Notes under the pieces: model-generated
Database searches by the model: none
Told to the model about the DNA's origin: nothing
The model's input: only the letters and a program-made list of their open reading frames with translations
DNA from: Streptomyces albogriseolus
Lineage (GTDB): Bacteria > Actinomycetota > Actinomycetes > Streptomycetales > Streptomycetaceae
Assembly: GCA_014650475.1 (NCBI GenBank)
Contig: BMVA01000008.1
Location: 62,001-126,000, forward strand
Reading direction: 5' to 3'
DNA length: 64,000 nt
Shown here: positions 25,290 to 36,393 of the stretch, piece by piece
Layout: the number at the start of each line of letters is the position of its first letter
Position numbering within the stretch: the stretch's first letter is position 1
Position numbers and translations under genes: made by a program

Positions 25290-28200
25290 GTGGATGCCGC
25301 TGGGGGATCGGCGAGATTCGTGCTCGCCCGCGCGCGGGCGCACCGTCCCCTGCTCGCCGCCGCGCTGCTGGCCGTCCTGCTGACCACGACCGTCCTGGCC
25401 ACCCTCACCGCCTACTCCACGGCGATCGGCGACGCGGCCCTGCGGCACACGCTCGCGAACCCCCGTGACGCCGCCGCGACCACGCTGCTCGTCAAGGCCG
25501 AGTCGCTGCCCGAGGGCGGCCGGGCCGCGGCCGACGCCGCCGTGCGCCGGGCGGCCGAGCGGGCCTACGACGGCCTGCCGGTGACCCTGCGCACCCTGGC
25601 CCGGTCCGGCCCGTACGGCCTGCCGCCCTCCCTGCGCCCGGCGGACCGGCGCGCCAAGGAGGAGGAGGCCGACCTCACGCACATCGCGGCGCTCGACCGG
25701 ACCCAGGTGCGCCTCACCGAGGGCCGGATGCCCGCCGCGCGCCCCGCAGGACCGGACATCGAGGTCGCCCTCCCCGTCGCCGCCGCCCGTGACCTGGGGC
25801 TGCGGCCCGGCGCCCGGCTCACCCTGGACAACCGCCTCAAGGGCCCTCCGGCGCGGGTGCTCGTCACCGGCCTGTACCGCCCGGCCGACACCTCCGCGCC
25901 CTACTGGCAGCTCGACGAGCTCGCAGGACGCGGCGTCGTCACCGTCCACTTCACCACCTACGGCCCGATGCTCGCCGACCCCGCCGTGCTGAGCGGGGGC
26001 CGGGTCAGCGCGGGGCCCGTGGGCTGGCTGGCCTCGGCCGACTTCTCCGGGATGACCACCGGCCGGATCGACGCGCTGCGCACCGCCATGAAGGAGGGCG
26101 TGGCCGCGCTGCCCTCCGCGCCCGCCCTGCACGGCTCGGCGACCGCCGCCGGGAACCTGCCCGCCACCCTGGACCGCGTCGAGCGCTCCCTGTTCGTCTC
26201 CCGCTCCACGCTGCTCGTCGTGATCCTCCAGCTCGCCCTGCTCGCCGCGTGCGCCCTGCTGCTCGTGGCCCGGCTGCTGACCGCCGACCGCGCGGCGGAG
26301 ACCCGGCTGCTGCGCGCCCGCGGAGCCTCCCGCGCCCGGGTGGCACGGCTCGCCGCCCTTGAGGCGCTGCTGCTGGCCGCCCCCGCGGCGCTGTGCGCGC
26401 CGCTGCTGGCGGGCCCGCTCACCCGGCTGCTCGCCGGGAGGGGCGCGCTGGCCCGGATCGGGCTGCGCCTGGACGCCTCCGTCACCTCGGTCGCCTCGCA
26501 GGGCACGGTGTGGCTGGTGTCGGTGGGGGTGGCGCTGGGCTGCGCGCTGGCCGTCACGCTCCCGGCGCTCACCACCCCGTACGCCCCCGGCCGCGCCAAG
26601 CCGCTGCCCGGACCGGTGCGGGCGGGCGGGGACCTGGGGCTGCTGGTGGTGGCCGGACTGGCGTACTGGCAGCTGAGCCGCCGGCCGGCCGGGGCCGTCG
26701 GCGAGGATCTCGGCGTCGATCCCCTGCTGGTGACCGCCCCGGCGCTGGCGCTGCTCGCCGGCACGGTGCTGACCCTGCGGCTGCTGCCGCTGCCGGCCCG
26801 GCTCGCCGAACGCCGGGCGGCCCGCAGCCGGGGGCTGTCGGGGGCGCTGGCCGGGTGGCAGCTCGGCCGCCGCCCGATGCGCGGCGCGGGTCCGGTGCTG
26901 CTGCTGGTGCTCGCCGTGGCGCTGGGCATGCTGGCGGTCGGCCAGGGCTCCTCCTGGGAGCGCTCGCAGGACGACCAGGCGGACTTCCGGGCCGGCACGC
27001 AGGTGCGCGTCCTGTCCAGCGGCACCGAGGGCCCCGGACGCGGCGCCGCCTACGCGGCCGTCCCCGGCGTCGCCTCGGCCTCCCCCGCCTTCCGTACGAC
27101 CGTGGCGCTGTCCGGCGGGCGGCAGGCGACGGTGCTGGCGCTGGCCACCGAGGGGACCGCGGACACCCTGCTGATGCGCCCGGACCTGGCGGACGTGCCG
27201 GTGCGCACGGCGCTGTCCGGGCTGGCGCCGAAGGGCGGCACGGCGGGCGTACGGATACCGGCGGGCACCGCGCGGCTCGCGCTGACCGCGTCCCTGCGCG
27301 GCGCGGACGCCGCCGCCACCGCCGACGTGACCGCCACCGTGGAGGACGCCCACGGCACCCCCTACCCGCTCGCGTTCGGCGAGCTGCCCCAGGACGGGCG
27401 GCCGCACGATCTGACCGTCGACCTCGCGGCCGTCGCCGGGGGCCCGGCCGGCCCGCTCACCCTGACCGGGTTCCATGTGAACCTGCCGCAGCCGGTCGGG
27501 CCGCCCGGACGGAGCCGGCTCGCCCTCACCGCGCTGACCGCCACGGACACCGCGGGCCAGGACCGCGCCCTGCCGCTGGCGGCCCGCTGGCGGCCGTCGC
27601 TCGACGGCGACGGACCGGACACCGCCGACGACGACACCGTACGGCCGCGCATGGCCGCCGGCGCCCCCGCCACCGTCGACTTCACCGCCACGCCCCTTCC
27701 GCCCGACATGGGCTGGCTGCCCACGACGCTCACGCTCGACCTGCGCGTCCCGCAGCCACCGGTGCCCGTGGTGGAGGGCGTGGCGACGGACCGGTACCTG
27801 GAGTCGGCCGGCGCCCGGGTCGGGCAGCGGCTGAGCGTGCAGCTCGGCGGCGGCACCGTCCCGGTGCGCATCGCCCACGCGGTGCGGGCGCTGCCCACCA
27901 CCCCGTCGGGCGGGGCGGACGACGACGGCGGCGCCCTGCTGCTCGACCTGGCCTCCGTCAACCGCGCGCTCCAGGCCGGCAAGGGCGGGGCGGTGCTGCC
28001 CAACGAGTGGTGGCTGGCCACCCGGCCGGGCGCGTCCGCGCAGGCCGCGGCGGCCCTGCGGAGCCGGCCCGACATCGACCCGTCCCGGGTGGTGGTGCGC
28101 GACGAGATCGCGGCCCGGCTGCGCGACGACCCGTTCGGTGCCGGCCCCGGCAACGCCTTCGCGGCGGCGGCCTTCGCGGCGGCGGCCCTGACAGCGGTCG

Positions 28201-28565
28201 GCTTCGCGGTGAGCGCGGCCGGCTCGCTGCGGGAGCGGTCCGCCGAGTTCGGGGTGCTCCGCGCCCTGGGCGCCTCCCGGCGCCGGCTGGCGCGCGTGGT
28301 GCTCGTCGAGCACGGGGTGCTGGTGGGGACGGCGCTCGCGGTGGGTGTGCTGCTCGGCGCGGTGCTGACCCGGGCGGTGATTCCGCTGGTCATGCTGACC
28401 GCCGAGGCCGCCCGCCCGCTGCCCGGGGTGCTGGTGGTGCTGCCACCGCCGCGGGTGGCGGCGCTGCTGGCCGCGGTGGCGGCCGCCCCGCTCGTGATCA
28501 CGGCCGTCCTGGCCCTGCGCAGGGTCGACGCGGTGTCCTCGCTGCGCGACCGGGGAGGTGAGTGA
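25290..28565 (+). CDS. FtsX-like ABC transporter permease (first)
   Basis: A 1091-aa membrane protein of the FtsX/MacB permease type. An N-terminal helix (about 22-42) precedes a large extracellular domain, then three helices near 305-415. A second extracellular block and a final three-helix bundle (about 950-1075) end with the FtsX motif around RALGASRRRLARVV. Export of lipids, peptides or lipoproteins is the usual role. It overlaps the second permease by 8 bases and is followed by the cognate ATPase, so the three form one operon. Confidence 0.9.
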   Translation: MDAAGGSARFVLARARAHRPLLAAALLAVLLTTTVLATLTAYSTAIGDAALRHTLANPRDAAATTLLVKAESLPEGGRAAADAAVRRAAERAYDGLPVTLRTLARSGPYGLPPSLRPADRRAKEEEADLTHIAALDRTQVRLTEGRMPAARPAGPDIEVALPVAAARDLGLRPGARLTLDNRLKGPPARVLVTGLYRPADTSAPYWQLDELAGRGVVTVHFTTYGPMLADPAVLSGGRVSAGPVGWLASADFSGMTTGRIDALRTAMKEGVAALPSAPALHGSATAAGNLPATLDRVERSLFVSRSTLLVVILQLALLAACALLLVARLLTADRAAETRLLRARGASRARVARLAALEALLLAAPAALCAPLLAGPLTRLLAGRGALARIGLRLDASVTSVASQGTVWLVSVGVALGCALAVTLPALTTPYAPGRAKPLPGPVRAGGDLGLLVVAGLAYWQLSRRPAGAVGEDLGVDPLLVTAPALALLAGTVLTLRLLPLPARLAERRAARSRGLSGALAGWQLGRRPMRGAGPVLLLVLAVALGMLAVGQGSSWERSQDDQADFRAGTQVRVLSSGTEGPGRGAAYAAVPGVASASPAFRTTVALSGGRQATVLALATEGTADTLLMRPDLADVPVRTALSGLAPKGGTAGVRIPAGTARLALTASLRGADAAATADVTATVEDAHGTPYPLAFGELPQDGRPHDLTVDLAAVAGGPAGPLTLTGFHVNLPQPVGPPGRSRLALTALTATDTAGQDRALPLAARWRPSLDGDGPDTADDDTVRPRMAAGAPATVDFTATPLPPDMGWLPTTLTLDLRVPQPPVPVVEGVATDRYLESAGARVGQRLSVQLGGGTVPVRIAHAVRALPTTPSGGADDDGGALLLDLASVNRALQAGKGGAVLPNEWWLATRPGASAQAAAALRSRPDIDPSRVVVRDEIAARLRDDPFGAGPGNAFAAAAFAAAALTAVGFAVSAAGSLRERSAEFGVLRALGASRRRLARVVLVEHGVLVGTALAVGVLLGAVLTRAVIPLVMLTAEAARPLPGVLVVLPPPRVAALLAAVAAAPLVITAVLALRRVDAVSSLRDRGGE

Positions 28566-31320
28566 GGTGACCGTACGGCCCTCCGGGCGGACGCGGACGG
28601 CCGCCTCGCGGGTGACCGCGCCCTGGGTGCGCACCCGGCTGCGGACCGCGCCGGGCGCCGCGGCGGCGCTCGCGCTGCTGGTCGCGGTGACCGCGTTCCT
28701 CGCCGCCGCGCTGCCGCCCGCGCTGGACCGGTACGACGAGGAGGCCATGCGCCGCGCGCTGGAGGCGGCGGGGCCCACCCGCACCACCGTCCAGGTCCAG
28801 ACCTCGGACGCCGACATGCTCCTGAGCGACAGGCCGTGGGAGGACCTGCTGTCCCGGAAGGCGGTGGAGGGCCCGTTCGCGAAGCTGCTCGCGCTGCCGG
28901 GCCGTGCGCTGCCGCTGGACGCGGACCAGTCGTCCGCCGGGGTGCGCACCACCCGGAGCCTCAAGGCCCCCGACCCGTACCTGTCCCAGCCGGACGGCGT
29001 CGCCCCGGTGTTCCACCTCGTCGCCCAGGGCGGCGTCGCCGAGCACTCCCGGCTCAGGGAGGGCCGGCTGCCGAAGGCCCCGGAGGACGCCGGTCGCGGG
29101 GCCGCCGCCCTGGAGGCCGCCGTCACCACCGAGACGGCCGCGAAGCTGAACATCCGGGTGGGCTCGGTCGTCCACCTCCCCCGGGCGGAGGGCGACCCGC
29201 TCGCCGTGCGCGTCACCGGCCTGGTCGTGCCCCGCGAGCCGGACGGCGCGTACTGGTCCACGCTGCCCGGGCTGAGCCGGCCGGACCTCATGGTCACCCA
29301 GGGCCCGGTCCCCAGCCAGTACTGGGCCGGCACCCTGCTGGTGGCGCCGGACGCGGGACCGGCGCTGCTGAGCGTCCCGGCAGCGCCCGCGCGCTACTGG
29401 ATGCTGGCCCCCGACCTCTCGGCACTTCAGGGCCGTGACCTGGAGAAGCAGGCGTCGGCCGTCGCCTCCCTGGAGGGCGGGCCGCTGCTGGAGCGGATGA
29501 CCTCGGCCGTCTCGCCGTACCTGGAGGTGTCCACCGACCTCGACGGCGTGCTCGTCGGACACCAGGAACTGTGGTCGGCCGTCGGCCCTCTCGTCGCGGT
29601 CGCCGCCTTCGGCACCGGCACGGTCGCGGCCGTGGTCCTGTGCATGGCGGGCGGCCTCGCCGCCAAGCGGCGCCGCGCCGAGCTCACCCTGCTGCGCGCC
29701 AGAGGCGCCTCGCTCCGCGGTCTGGCGGGCCGGCTGCTGGCGGAGACGGCGGTGGTCGCCGTACCCGCCGCCGCCCTCGGCCTGCTGGCCGCCCGGCTCG
29801 CCGTCGGCGCCGGCCGGCCGGCGCAGTCCGCGGCCGCGGCGGGGGCCGTCGCTCTGACCGCCGTCCTCGCGCTGCCGCTGCGCGCCGTGGCCGTCCACCG
29901 TGCGGTGGGGGTGCACACCGGCCGCGAGGACGTCGTCCGGGCCCACCCGTCCAAGCGGCGCCTGGTCGCCGAGGTGACGCTGCTGGCCGTGGCGGTGGGC
30001 GCGGTCCTGACGCTGCGCACCCGCGGCACGTCCGCCGAGGGCGACCCCAGCGGCGACGAACTGGTGTCGCTGGCCCCCGTGCTGGTGGCGGTGATCGCCG
30101 CCCTGGTGCTGGTGCGCCTGTACCCGCTGCCGCTGCGCGGTCTGGCCCGCCCGGCGCGGCGGATGCGGGGCGTGGTCGGCCCGCTGTCGCTGGCCCGGGC
30201 GGGACGCGCGGGCGGTTCCACGGTGCTGCCGCTGCTCGCGCTGCTGACCGCGCTGACCACCGCCGCGTTCGGCGGTTCGGTCCTCACCGGGGTGACCGAG
30301 GCCCGCGAGCACGCGTCCGTGTTCGCCGTCGGCGCCGACGCGCGCGTCGACAACCTCGACGAGCGGGCGCCGGACGTCGAGGAACGGGTCCGGCGCGCCC
30401 CCGGCGTCGAGGACGTCACCCCCGTCAAGGTGTCGTACAACGCGCTCGTCGGGAACACACGCGTGTCGCTGGCCGGGGTCGAACCGGACGCGTACGCGGC
30501 GCTGAGCGGCCGCCTGGACGTCGGCGCCTTCGACGCGGACGTGCTGAAGGCGGCCGGTGAGGACGCGGTGCCCGCGCTGGGCTCACCCGCGCTGGCCGAG
30601 CGGTTCGGCGACGCCCCGTTCCCGGTGATCCTGGAGGACGGCGACTCGTTCACCGCGCGGATCGTGGCGGTCCGCACCTGGACGCCGGTGCTCGGCGCGG
30701 ACGACTTCCTGGTGGTGGACGGCTCCGCCCTGCGCGCCGGCCTCGAACCGCCCACCGGGCTGCTGGTCACCGGCGACCACGCGGACGGGGCGGCGCTGCG
30801 GAAGGCCGCGGGCGACGACGCGCGGGTCCGGCTCCGGTCGGACGAGGTCGCCGCCACCGTCGAGTCCCCCCTGCAGACCGGCGCCGAGCGCGTCTACGCG
30901 GCCGCGGTGGCGGCGGGCGCCGGGTACGCCGCGCTCGCCCTCCTGCTGACCCTGCTGCGCGCCGCACCGGAACGCGCCGCGCTGCTGGCCCGGCTGCGCA
31001 CCATGGGCCTGACCCGTGCCCAGGGCAGGCGGCTGCTGATCCTGGAGTCGCTGCCGCAGGCGCTGCTCGCGGCGGTCGGCGGCGCCCTCACCGCCTGGGC
31101 GGCGATCCGGCTGCTGGCGCCCGGCATCGACCTCACGACCATCGCCGTCTCCACCGGCGCGCCCGCGGCGGGCCGCGTCCTGCTGCACCCGGACCGGCTG
31201 TCCCTGCTGCTGCCGGCGCTGGCGGTGGTCGCCCTGACCGTCGGCATCGCGGCGGCCCAGGCCTGGTGGTCGGGGCGCAGGGGCGCGGTGCGCGAGCTGC
31301 GGGCGGGTGACGCGCGATGA
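28558..31320 (+). CDS. FtsX-like ABC transporter permease (second)
   Basis: A 920-aa partner permease with the same plan: N-terminal helix (about 33-56), large extracellular domain, a helix cluster near 345-440 with RARGASLRGLAGRLL, and a C-terminal cluster near 780-905 with RTMGLTRAQGRRLL. GTG 28558 overlaps the first permease stop; GTG 28567 is an alternative. Two unequal permeases plus one ATPase suggest a heterodimeric exporter. The substrate is unknown. Confidence 0.9.
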   Translation: MSEVTVRPSGRTRTAASRVTAPWVRTRLRTAPGAAAALALLVAVTAFLAAALPPALDRYDEEAMRRALEAAGPTRTTVQVQTSDADMLLSDRPWEDLLSRKAVEGPFAKLLALPGRALPLDADQSSAGVRTTRSLKAPDPYLSQPDGVAPVFHLVAQGGVAEHSRLREGRLPKAPEDAGRGAAALEAAVTTETAAKLNIRVGSVVHLPRAEGDPLAVRVTGLVVPREPDGAYWSTLPGLSRPDLMVTQGPVPSQYWAGTLLVAPDAGPALLSVPAAPARYWMLAPDLSALQGRDLEKQASAVASLEGGPLLERMTSAVSPYLEVSTDLDGVLVGHQELWSAVGPLVAVAAFGTGTVAAVVLCMAGGLAAKRRRAELTLLRARGASLRGLAGRLLAETAVVAVPAAALGLLAARLAVGAGRPAQSAAAAGAVALTAVLALPLRAVAVHRAVGVHTGREDVVRAHPSKRRLVAEVTLLAVAVGAVLTLRTRGTSAEGDPSGDELVSLAPVLVAVIAALVLVRLYPLPLRGLARPARRMRGVVGPLSLARAGRAGGSTVLPLLALLTALTTAAFGGSVLTGVTEAREHASVFAVGADARVDNLDERAPDVEERVRRAPGVEDVTPVKVSYNALVGNTRVSLAGVEPDAYAALSGRLDVGAFDADVLKAAGEDAVPALGSPALAERFGDAPFPVILEDGDSFTARIVAVRTWTPVLGADDFLVVDGSALRAGLEPPTGLLVTGDHADGAALRKAAGDDARVRLRSDEVAATVESPLQTGAERVYAAAVAAGAGYAALALLLTLLRAAPERAALLARLRTMGLTRAQGRRLLILESLPQALLAAVGGALTAWAAIRLLAPGIDLTTIAVSTGAPAAGRVLLHPDRLSLLLPALAVVALTVGIAAAQAWWSGRRGAVRELRAGDAR

Positions 31321-31405
31321 CCACGCCCGACTCCGTCTCCGTGCCTGGCTCCGTATCCGTGAGCGCCTTCGTGACGCGTCGACTTCTCCCCGCAGGAGGC
31401 CTCCG

Positions 31406-32377
31406 ATGACCTCGGACCCGACCCTCGCCGACCTCACCGAACGCGTCGCCGCCCGCCGCGACCGGCCCGCGTACGGCCATGACGCGCTCATCACCTGCGA
31501 CCGTCTGGTCCGCGTGTTCACCGCGGACGGCGTGGAGGTGCAGGCGCTCCAAGGGCTCGACCTGCTGGTGCGGGAGGGCGAGCTGATGGCGCTGGTCGGC
31601 GCCTCCGGCAGCGGCAAGTCGACCCTGATGAACATCCTGGCCGGGCTGGACACCCCCACGGCCGGCGCGGCCCGGGTGGCGGGCCGCGACCTGCTGACGA
31701 TGTCCGCGCGGGACCGGCTCGCCTACCGCCGTGAGGTCGTCGGCTTCGTGTGGCAGCAGACCTCCCGCAACCTGCTGCCGTATCTGACGTCGGCGCAGAA
31801 CGTGGCGCTGCCGATGCAGCTCTCCGGCCGCCGCGGCGGACGCTCCCGGTCCGCGCGCCGGGCCCGGGCCGAACGCGCGCTGGAACTGCTGGAGCTGCTG
31901 GAGGTGGCGGACTGCCGGGACCGGCGCCCGCACGAGATGTCCGGCGGCCAGCAGCAGCGGGTCGCCATCGCCGTGGCCCTCGCGGGCGACCCTGCGGTGC
32001 TGCTCGCGGACGAACCGACCGGCGAGCTGGACTCGCACACCGGCGAGCAGATCTTCGCCGCGTTCCGCACGGCCAACGAGCGGCTCGGCACGACCGTCGT
32101 GATCGTCACCCACGACCAGGCGGTGGCGAACGAGGTCAGCCGCACGGTCGCCATCCGCGACGGCCGCACCTCCACGGAGGTGCTGCGCCGCAGCGAGGTG
32201 GACGCGGCCACCGGCGACGAGAAGGTGGTCGCCCGCGAGTACGCGATGCTCGACCGCGCCGGCCGCCTGCAGCTCCCGGCCGAGTACACCAGCGCCCTGG
32301 GCATGCGCGACCGCGTGGCCCTGGAACTGGAACCGGACCACATCGCGGTCCGCCCGGACGACAGCGGCCGGGAGTAG
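31406..32377 (+). CDS. MacB/LolD-type ABC ATPase with C-terminal AbrB-like segment
   Basis: A 323-aa ATPase for the two upstream permeases. Walker A GASGSGKST is near residue 65, the Q-loop VWQQ near 117, signature MSGGQQQR near 177 and Walker B LLADEPTGELD near 198. After the H-loop the protein continues with DRAGRLQLPAEYTSALGM and RVALELEPDHIAVRP (about 282-318), which reads like a swapped-hairpin AbrB/SpoVT strand pattern. This extension could dimerise or regulate the ATPase. ATG 31406 has AGGAGG upstream; an in-frame start at 31307 is less likely. Confidence 0.92.
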   Translation: MTSDPTLADLTERVAARRDRPAYGHDALITCDRLVRVFTADGVEVQALQGLDLLVREGELMALVGASGSGKSTLMNILAGLDTPTAGAARVAGRDLLTMSARDRLAYRREVVGFVWQQTSRNLLPYLTSAQNVALPMQLSGRRGGRSRSARRARAERALELLELLEVADCRDRRPHEMSGGQQQRVAIAVALAGDPAVLLADEPTGELDSHTGEQIFAAFRTANERLGTTVVIVTHDQAVANEVSRTVAIRDGRTSTEVLRRSEVDAATGDEKVVAREYAMLDRAGRLQLPAEYTSALGMRDRVALELEPDHIAVRPDDSGRE

Positions 32378-32379
32378 CC

Positions 32380-32620
32380 GGGCGGGGTTCGGGCCGCCGG
32401 CGGACGGGGACGGCCGGGTGCCCGGGGTTCAGGCCGCCAACAGACAGAAACGGCCAGGCGCCCGGGGGTCAGGGCCGCCGACGGCGGACGCCCTCAGGCG
32501 GCCCGGGAGTCGGGACGTCACCAGACGAACCCAGCCAGGCGACCCAGGATCCGCGACACCTGCAGACGGACGCGGCCAGGCGCCCGGGATTCGGCGCCGG
32601 CAGACGCGGACGGAAGAGGC
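32380..32620. repeat. Degenerate 40-41-bp tandem repeat (about six units)
   Basis: Between two convergent genes, a unit anchored by G(G/A)(T/G)TC recurs at 32386, 32426, 32466, 32507, 32547 and 32588, spacings 40, 40, 41, 40 and 41. Units share a GGCCGCC-like block, a CAGACG-like block and an end resembling CCAGGCGCCCG. It is a diverged minisatellite, not coding on either strand in my reading. It may serve as a boundary or terminator region. Confidence 0.75.
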
Positions 32621-32632
32621 GTCTGCCGGGCG

Positions 32633-33298
32633 TCAGCGGACGCTGAGGCCGAGCGCGCCCACGCCCGCACGCCGGACCGCGACCGACCCGTAGGGCGTCC
32701 GCAGCCGCAGCCACGCGCCGGACGAGAACAGGGTCTGGTCGTCGCCCCGCAGGAAGCCGAGCGACTGGGCGGCGTGCACCGCCCGCACGGGCAGACCGGT
32801 GTCCGCGACCGTCCGGGACCATATCTCCCGCCCGACCCGGTCGAGTTCGGCCCGCGTGCGCTGCTCGGGCGCCAACCGCTCGGTGCGGGAACGGAACTCG
32901 GCGACCGACGCGGCGACGAGCCGGCGCAGCCGCTCGGGCTCGGGCAGACCGGGCTCGGCACGCCAGCCGCCGCGCGGCGGGAGCACCCCGGCCCACGGCG
33001 GCCCGGTGACCGCCGCCGGCACGGCCGCGGTGGCGGCGGACTCGTCCACCGACTCCAGCAGCTCACCGGCGGACACGGTCACGTCCAGGGTGACGTCGAG
33101 CCCGTTCTCGTACGGCTTGGCCAGCCGCACGGCGCGGATCGCCAGCACCTCGAACGAGGGGGGACGGCCGAAGACCGCGAGCGCCGTGCCGGCCGCCTGG
33201 AGGCGGACGGCGGCGCCGCGGTCGTAGTGCAGCAGCCGGGACAGGAAGGCCGCGAGATCCGCGGCCTCCCCCTCGTCGGCGAGGTGGAGCACCGTCAT
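32633..33298 (-). CDS. Conserved hypothetical actinobacterial protein (221 aa)
   Basis: A soluble protein without signal peptide, transmembrane helix or catalytic motif that I recognise. The N-terminal part (residues 1-80) alternates strands and helices (MTVLHLADEGEAADLAAFL, AVRLQAAGTALAVFGRPP). The middle is Ala/Pro-rich, and the C-terminal half (about 120-221) is helical with RTRAELDRVGREIW and a final beta hairpin. It is the third gene of the ettA-thioesterase operon; its start overlaps the thioesterase stop by 4 bases. A role linked to translation or acyl-CoA metabolism is possible only by position. Confidence 0.8.
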   Translation of the reverse strand: MTVLHLADEGEAADLAAFLSRLLHYDRGAAVRLQAAGTALAVFGRPPSFEVLAIRAVRLAKPYENGLDVTLDVTVSAGELLESVDESAATAAVPAAVTGPPWAGVLPPRGGWRAEPGLPEPERLRRLVAASVAEFRSRTERLAPEQRTRAELDRVGREIWSRTVADTGLPVRAVHAAQSLGFLRGDDQTLFSSGAWLRLRTPYGSVAVRRAGVGALGLSVR

Positions 33299-33720
33299 GC
33301 GGCGACGGCCTCCTCCTTGTCACCGGCGGTGGCGTCGTCCGTGTACTCCTGGAGGAACTCGCGCTCCTCCGCGGTGAGCCGCCGGGGACGCTGTGCCTCG
33401 AAGTCGAACGGCACGATCACCGTCGACGCGCGGACGTAGACCAGGTCGTCGTCCTTCACCTCGTAGGTGAGGGTGAAGGACGCCGCCCTGATCTCCGTGA
33501 CCCACAGCTCGATGTCGACCGGGTGGTGCCGGTGCACGAGCTGCCGCTTGTAGTCGATCTCGTGGCGCGCCACCACGGACCCCTGCTTGAAGTCCTTCTC
33601 CGGGCGGAACAGGAAGTCGATACGGGCCTCCTCCAGATAGCGGAGGAACACCACGTTGTTGACGTGGCCGTACGCGTCCATGTCCGCCCAGCGCAGCGGG
33701 CAGCGGTAGATGTGCCGCAA
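33295..33720 (-). CDS. Acyl-CoA thioesterase, 4HBT hotdog family
   Basis: A 141-aa single hotdog-fold protein. The signature RWADMDAYGHVNNVVFLRYLEEARIDF at residues 10-36 holds the catalytic Asp and the His-Asn-Asn turn of the 4-hydroxybenzoyl-CoA thioesterase family. It likely hydrolyses short or medium acyl-CoA thioesters in the cytoplasm. It starts 4 bases after ettA ends and overlaps the following gene by 4 bases, so the three are one transcription unit. Confidence 0.92.
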   Translation of the reverse strand: MRHIYRCPLRWADMDAYGHVNNVVFLRYLEEARIDFLFRPEKDFKQGSVVARHEIDYKRQLVHRHHPVDIELWVTEIRAASFTLTYEVKDDDLVYVRASTVIVPFDFEAQRPRRLTAEEREFLQEYTDDATAGDKEEAVAA

Positions 33721-33724
33721 GAGA

Positions 33725-35389
<1,665 letters not shown>

Positions 35390-35430
35390 GAGAAACCGTC
35401 CGGCAACTTGAAATCTGGCAGTGGGCAGAT

Positions 35431-35475
35431 ACACCCCATCTTGCCCGACCGCCACCCCTGGGGGGAAACCCGTAT
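35431..35475. repeat. attL, left attachment site of the AICE
   Basis: 39 bases (35431-35469) are identical to 54487-54525; after one mismatch (C versus G) five more bases, CGTAT, also match. It lies 42 bases upstream of the ettA start codon. The core contains a CCCCTGGGG dyad that could be the integrase core site. Confidence 0.9.
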
Positions 35476-35567
35476 GGTCCGGGGCCTGCGACCAGGGCTT
35501 TCGCAGACGGCTGCCGCAGGTCTCCTGTCACCGTCGGTCGCTGTCGAGTGCCCTCGGGCCCCCTCGC

Positions 35568-35585
35568 ACGGCCCAGAGACGGCCC
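35568..35585 (+). repeat. Left copy of 18-bp repeat inside element end (possible Int arm site)
   Basis: ACGGCCCAGAGACGGCCC occurs here, 92 bases inside attL, and identically at 54393-54410, 76 bases inside attR. In the excised circle the two copies would flank attP as direct repeats, as expected for integrase arm-type binding sites. Confidence 0.55.
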
Positions 35586-35628
35586 GGCGCCGCCCGCGAT
35601 CAAGGGCGTCTCGCCCTGTCCGTGTCCG

Positions 35629-36384
35629 CTAACGGCTGATCGGAATCTCGTAGACGATCTCGCAGAGCGCGGCGGGCACCACGATGTCCGCGGTCTCGAC
35701 GGGCTGCCCCTGGTCGCTGTAGTACGTCCGCCGGATGTGTGTAACGAGTGCGCCCTTCTGGATGCCCAGAAGTGAAGCCTCCTCGGCGGTCGCCTGCCGG
35801 GGCTCCGGCTGCTCCACGGCGTGGCTGACGGTGATGCCGATCTCCGCCATGCGGTTCACGACCCCTGCCCCGGCGTGCGGCCCTCCCTCGGGGAGGACGA
35901 CGAGCGTGCCGCCGGTGAGGTCGTACGGCTCCCAGCTCGTCGACAGCTGCACCGGCCGGCCGTCGGCCAGGAACTCGTACGCCGTCCGCACGCACAGTCC
36001 ACCTTCGGCGATGCCGAGCCGCGTGGCGATCTCCGCCGGTGCCGGAACCTTGGCCTCGGTCCGGCTCTCCCAGTCGCCCTGCCTGCCGACGGCCTTCATG
36101 TCGGCCCGGAACGGTGAGCCGCTGGGCTGTTCCCGCGCGGACGACCGGACCACGCGCACGCGCTGCCGTGGCTCGGCAACGTAGGTGCCGGAACCGGCGC
36201 GGCCTTCGAGCACGCCTTGGGAGATCAGCAACTCCTGTGCCCGGCGCACCACGTTGTCGCCGACGCCGTACTCCTGGCCGATCTGGGCGCGGGAGGGGAG
36301 CCGGTCCCCCGGTACCCACTCTTGCTCCGCGATCCGCCGCCGTAGCTCGTCGGCGATGCGGAGATAGGGCGGTTACTCAGGCAT
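35629..36384 (-). pseudogene. GntR/UTRA-family regulator interrupted by stop at codon 4
   Basis: From ATG 36384 the minus strand reads Met-Pro-Glu-stop, then continues in the same frame through a full GntR winged helix (RIADELRRRIAEQ, DRLPSRAQIGQEYGV, VVRRAQELL) and a UTRA ligand domain to 35629. Restoring one base (TAA to CAA) would give an intact regulator of about 250 aa. The next usable starts (GTG 36255 or 36252) delete most of the DNA-binding helix. It is probably a recent loss-of-function mutation, unless an unusual start is used. It faces two palindromic operators. Confidence 0.75.
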
Positions 36385-36393
36385 ATGGAAAAT

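Noticed and set aside
25164-29333. 1389-aa open frame on the - strand opposite the permeases
   Set aside because: Composition is Gln/Arg/Gly/His-rich noise and it lies antisense to two well-formed FtsX permeases.
32380-32620. 40-bp repeats as a CRISPR array
   Set aside because: Units are diverged along their full length, with no constant repeat and variable spacer division, and no cas genes nearby.
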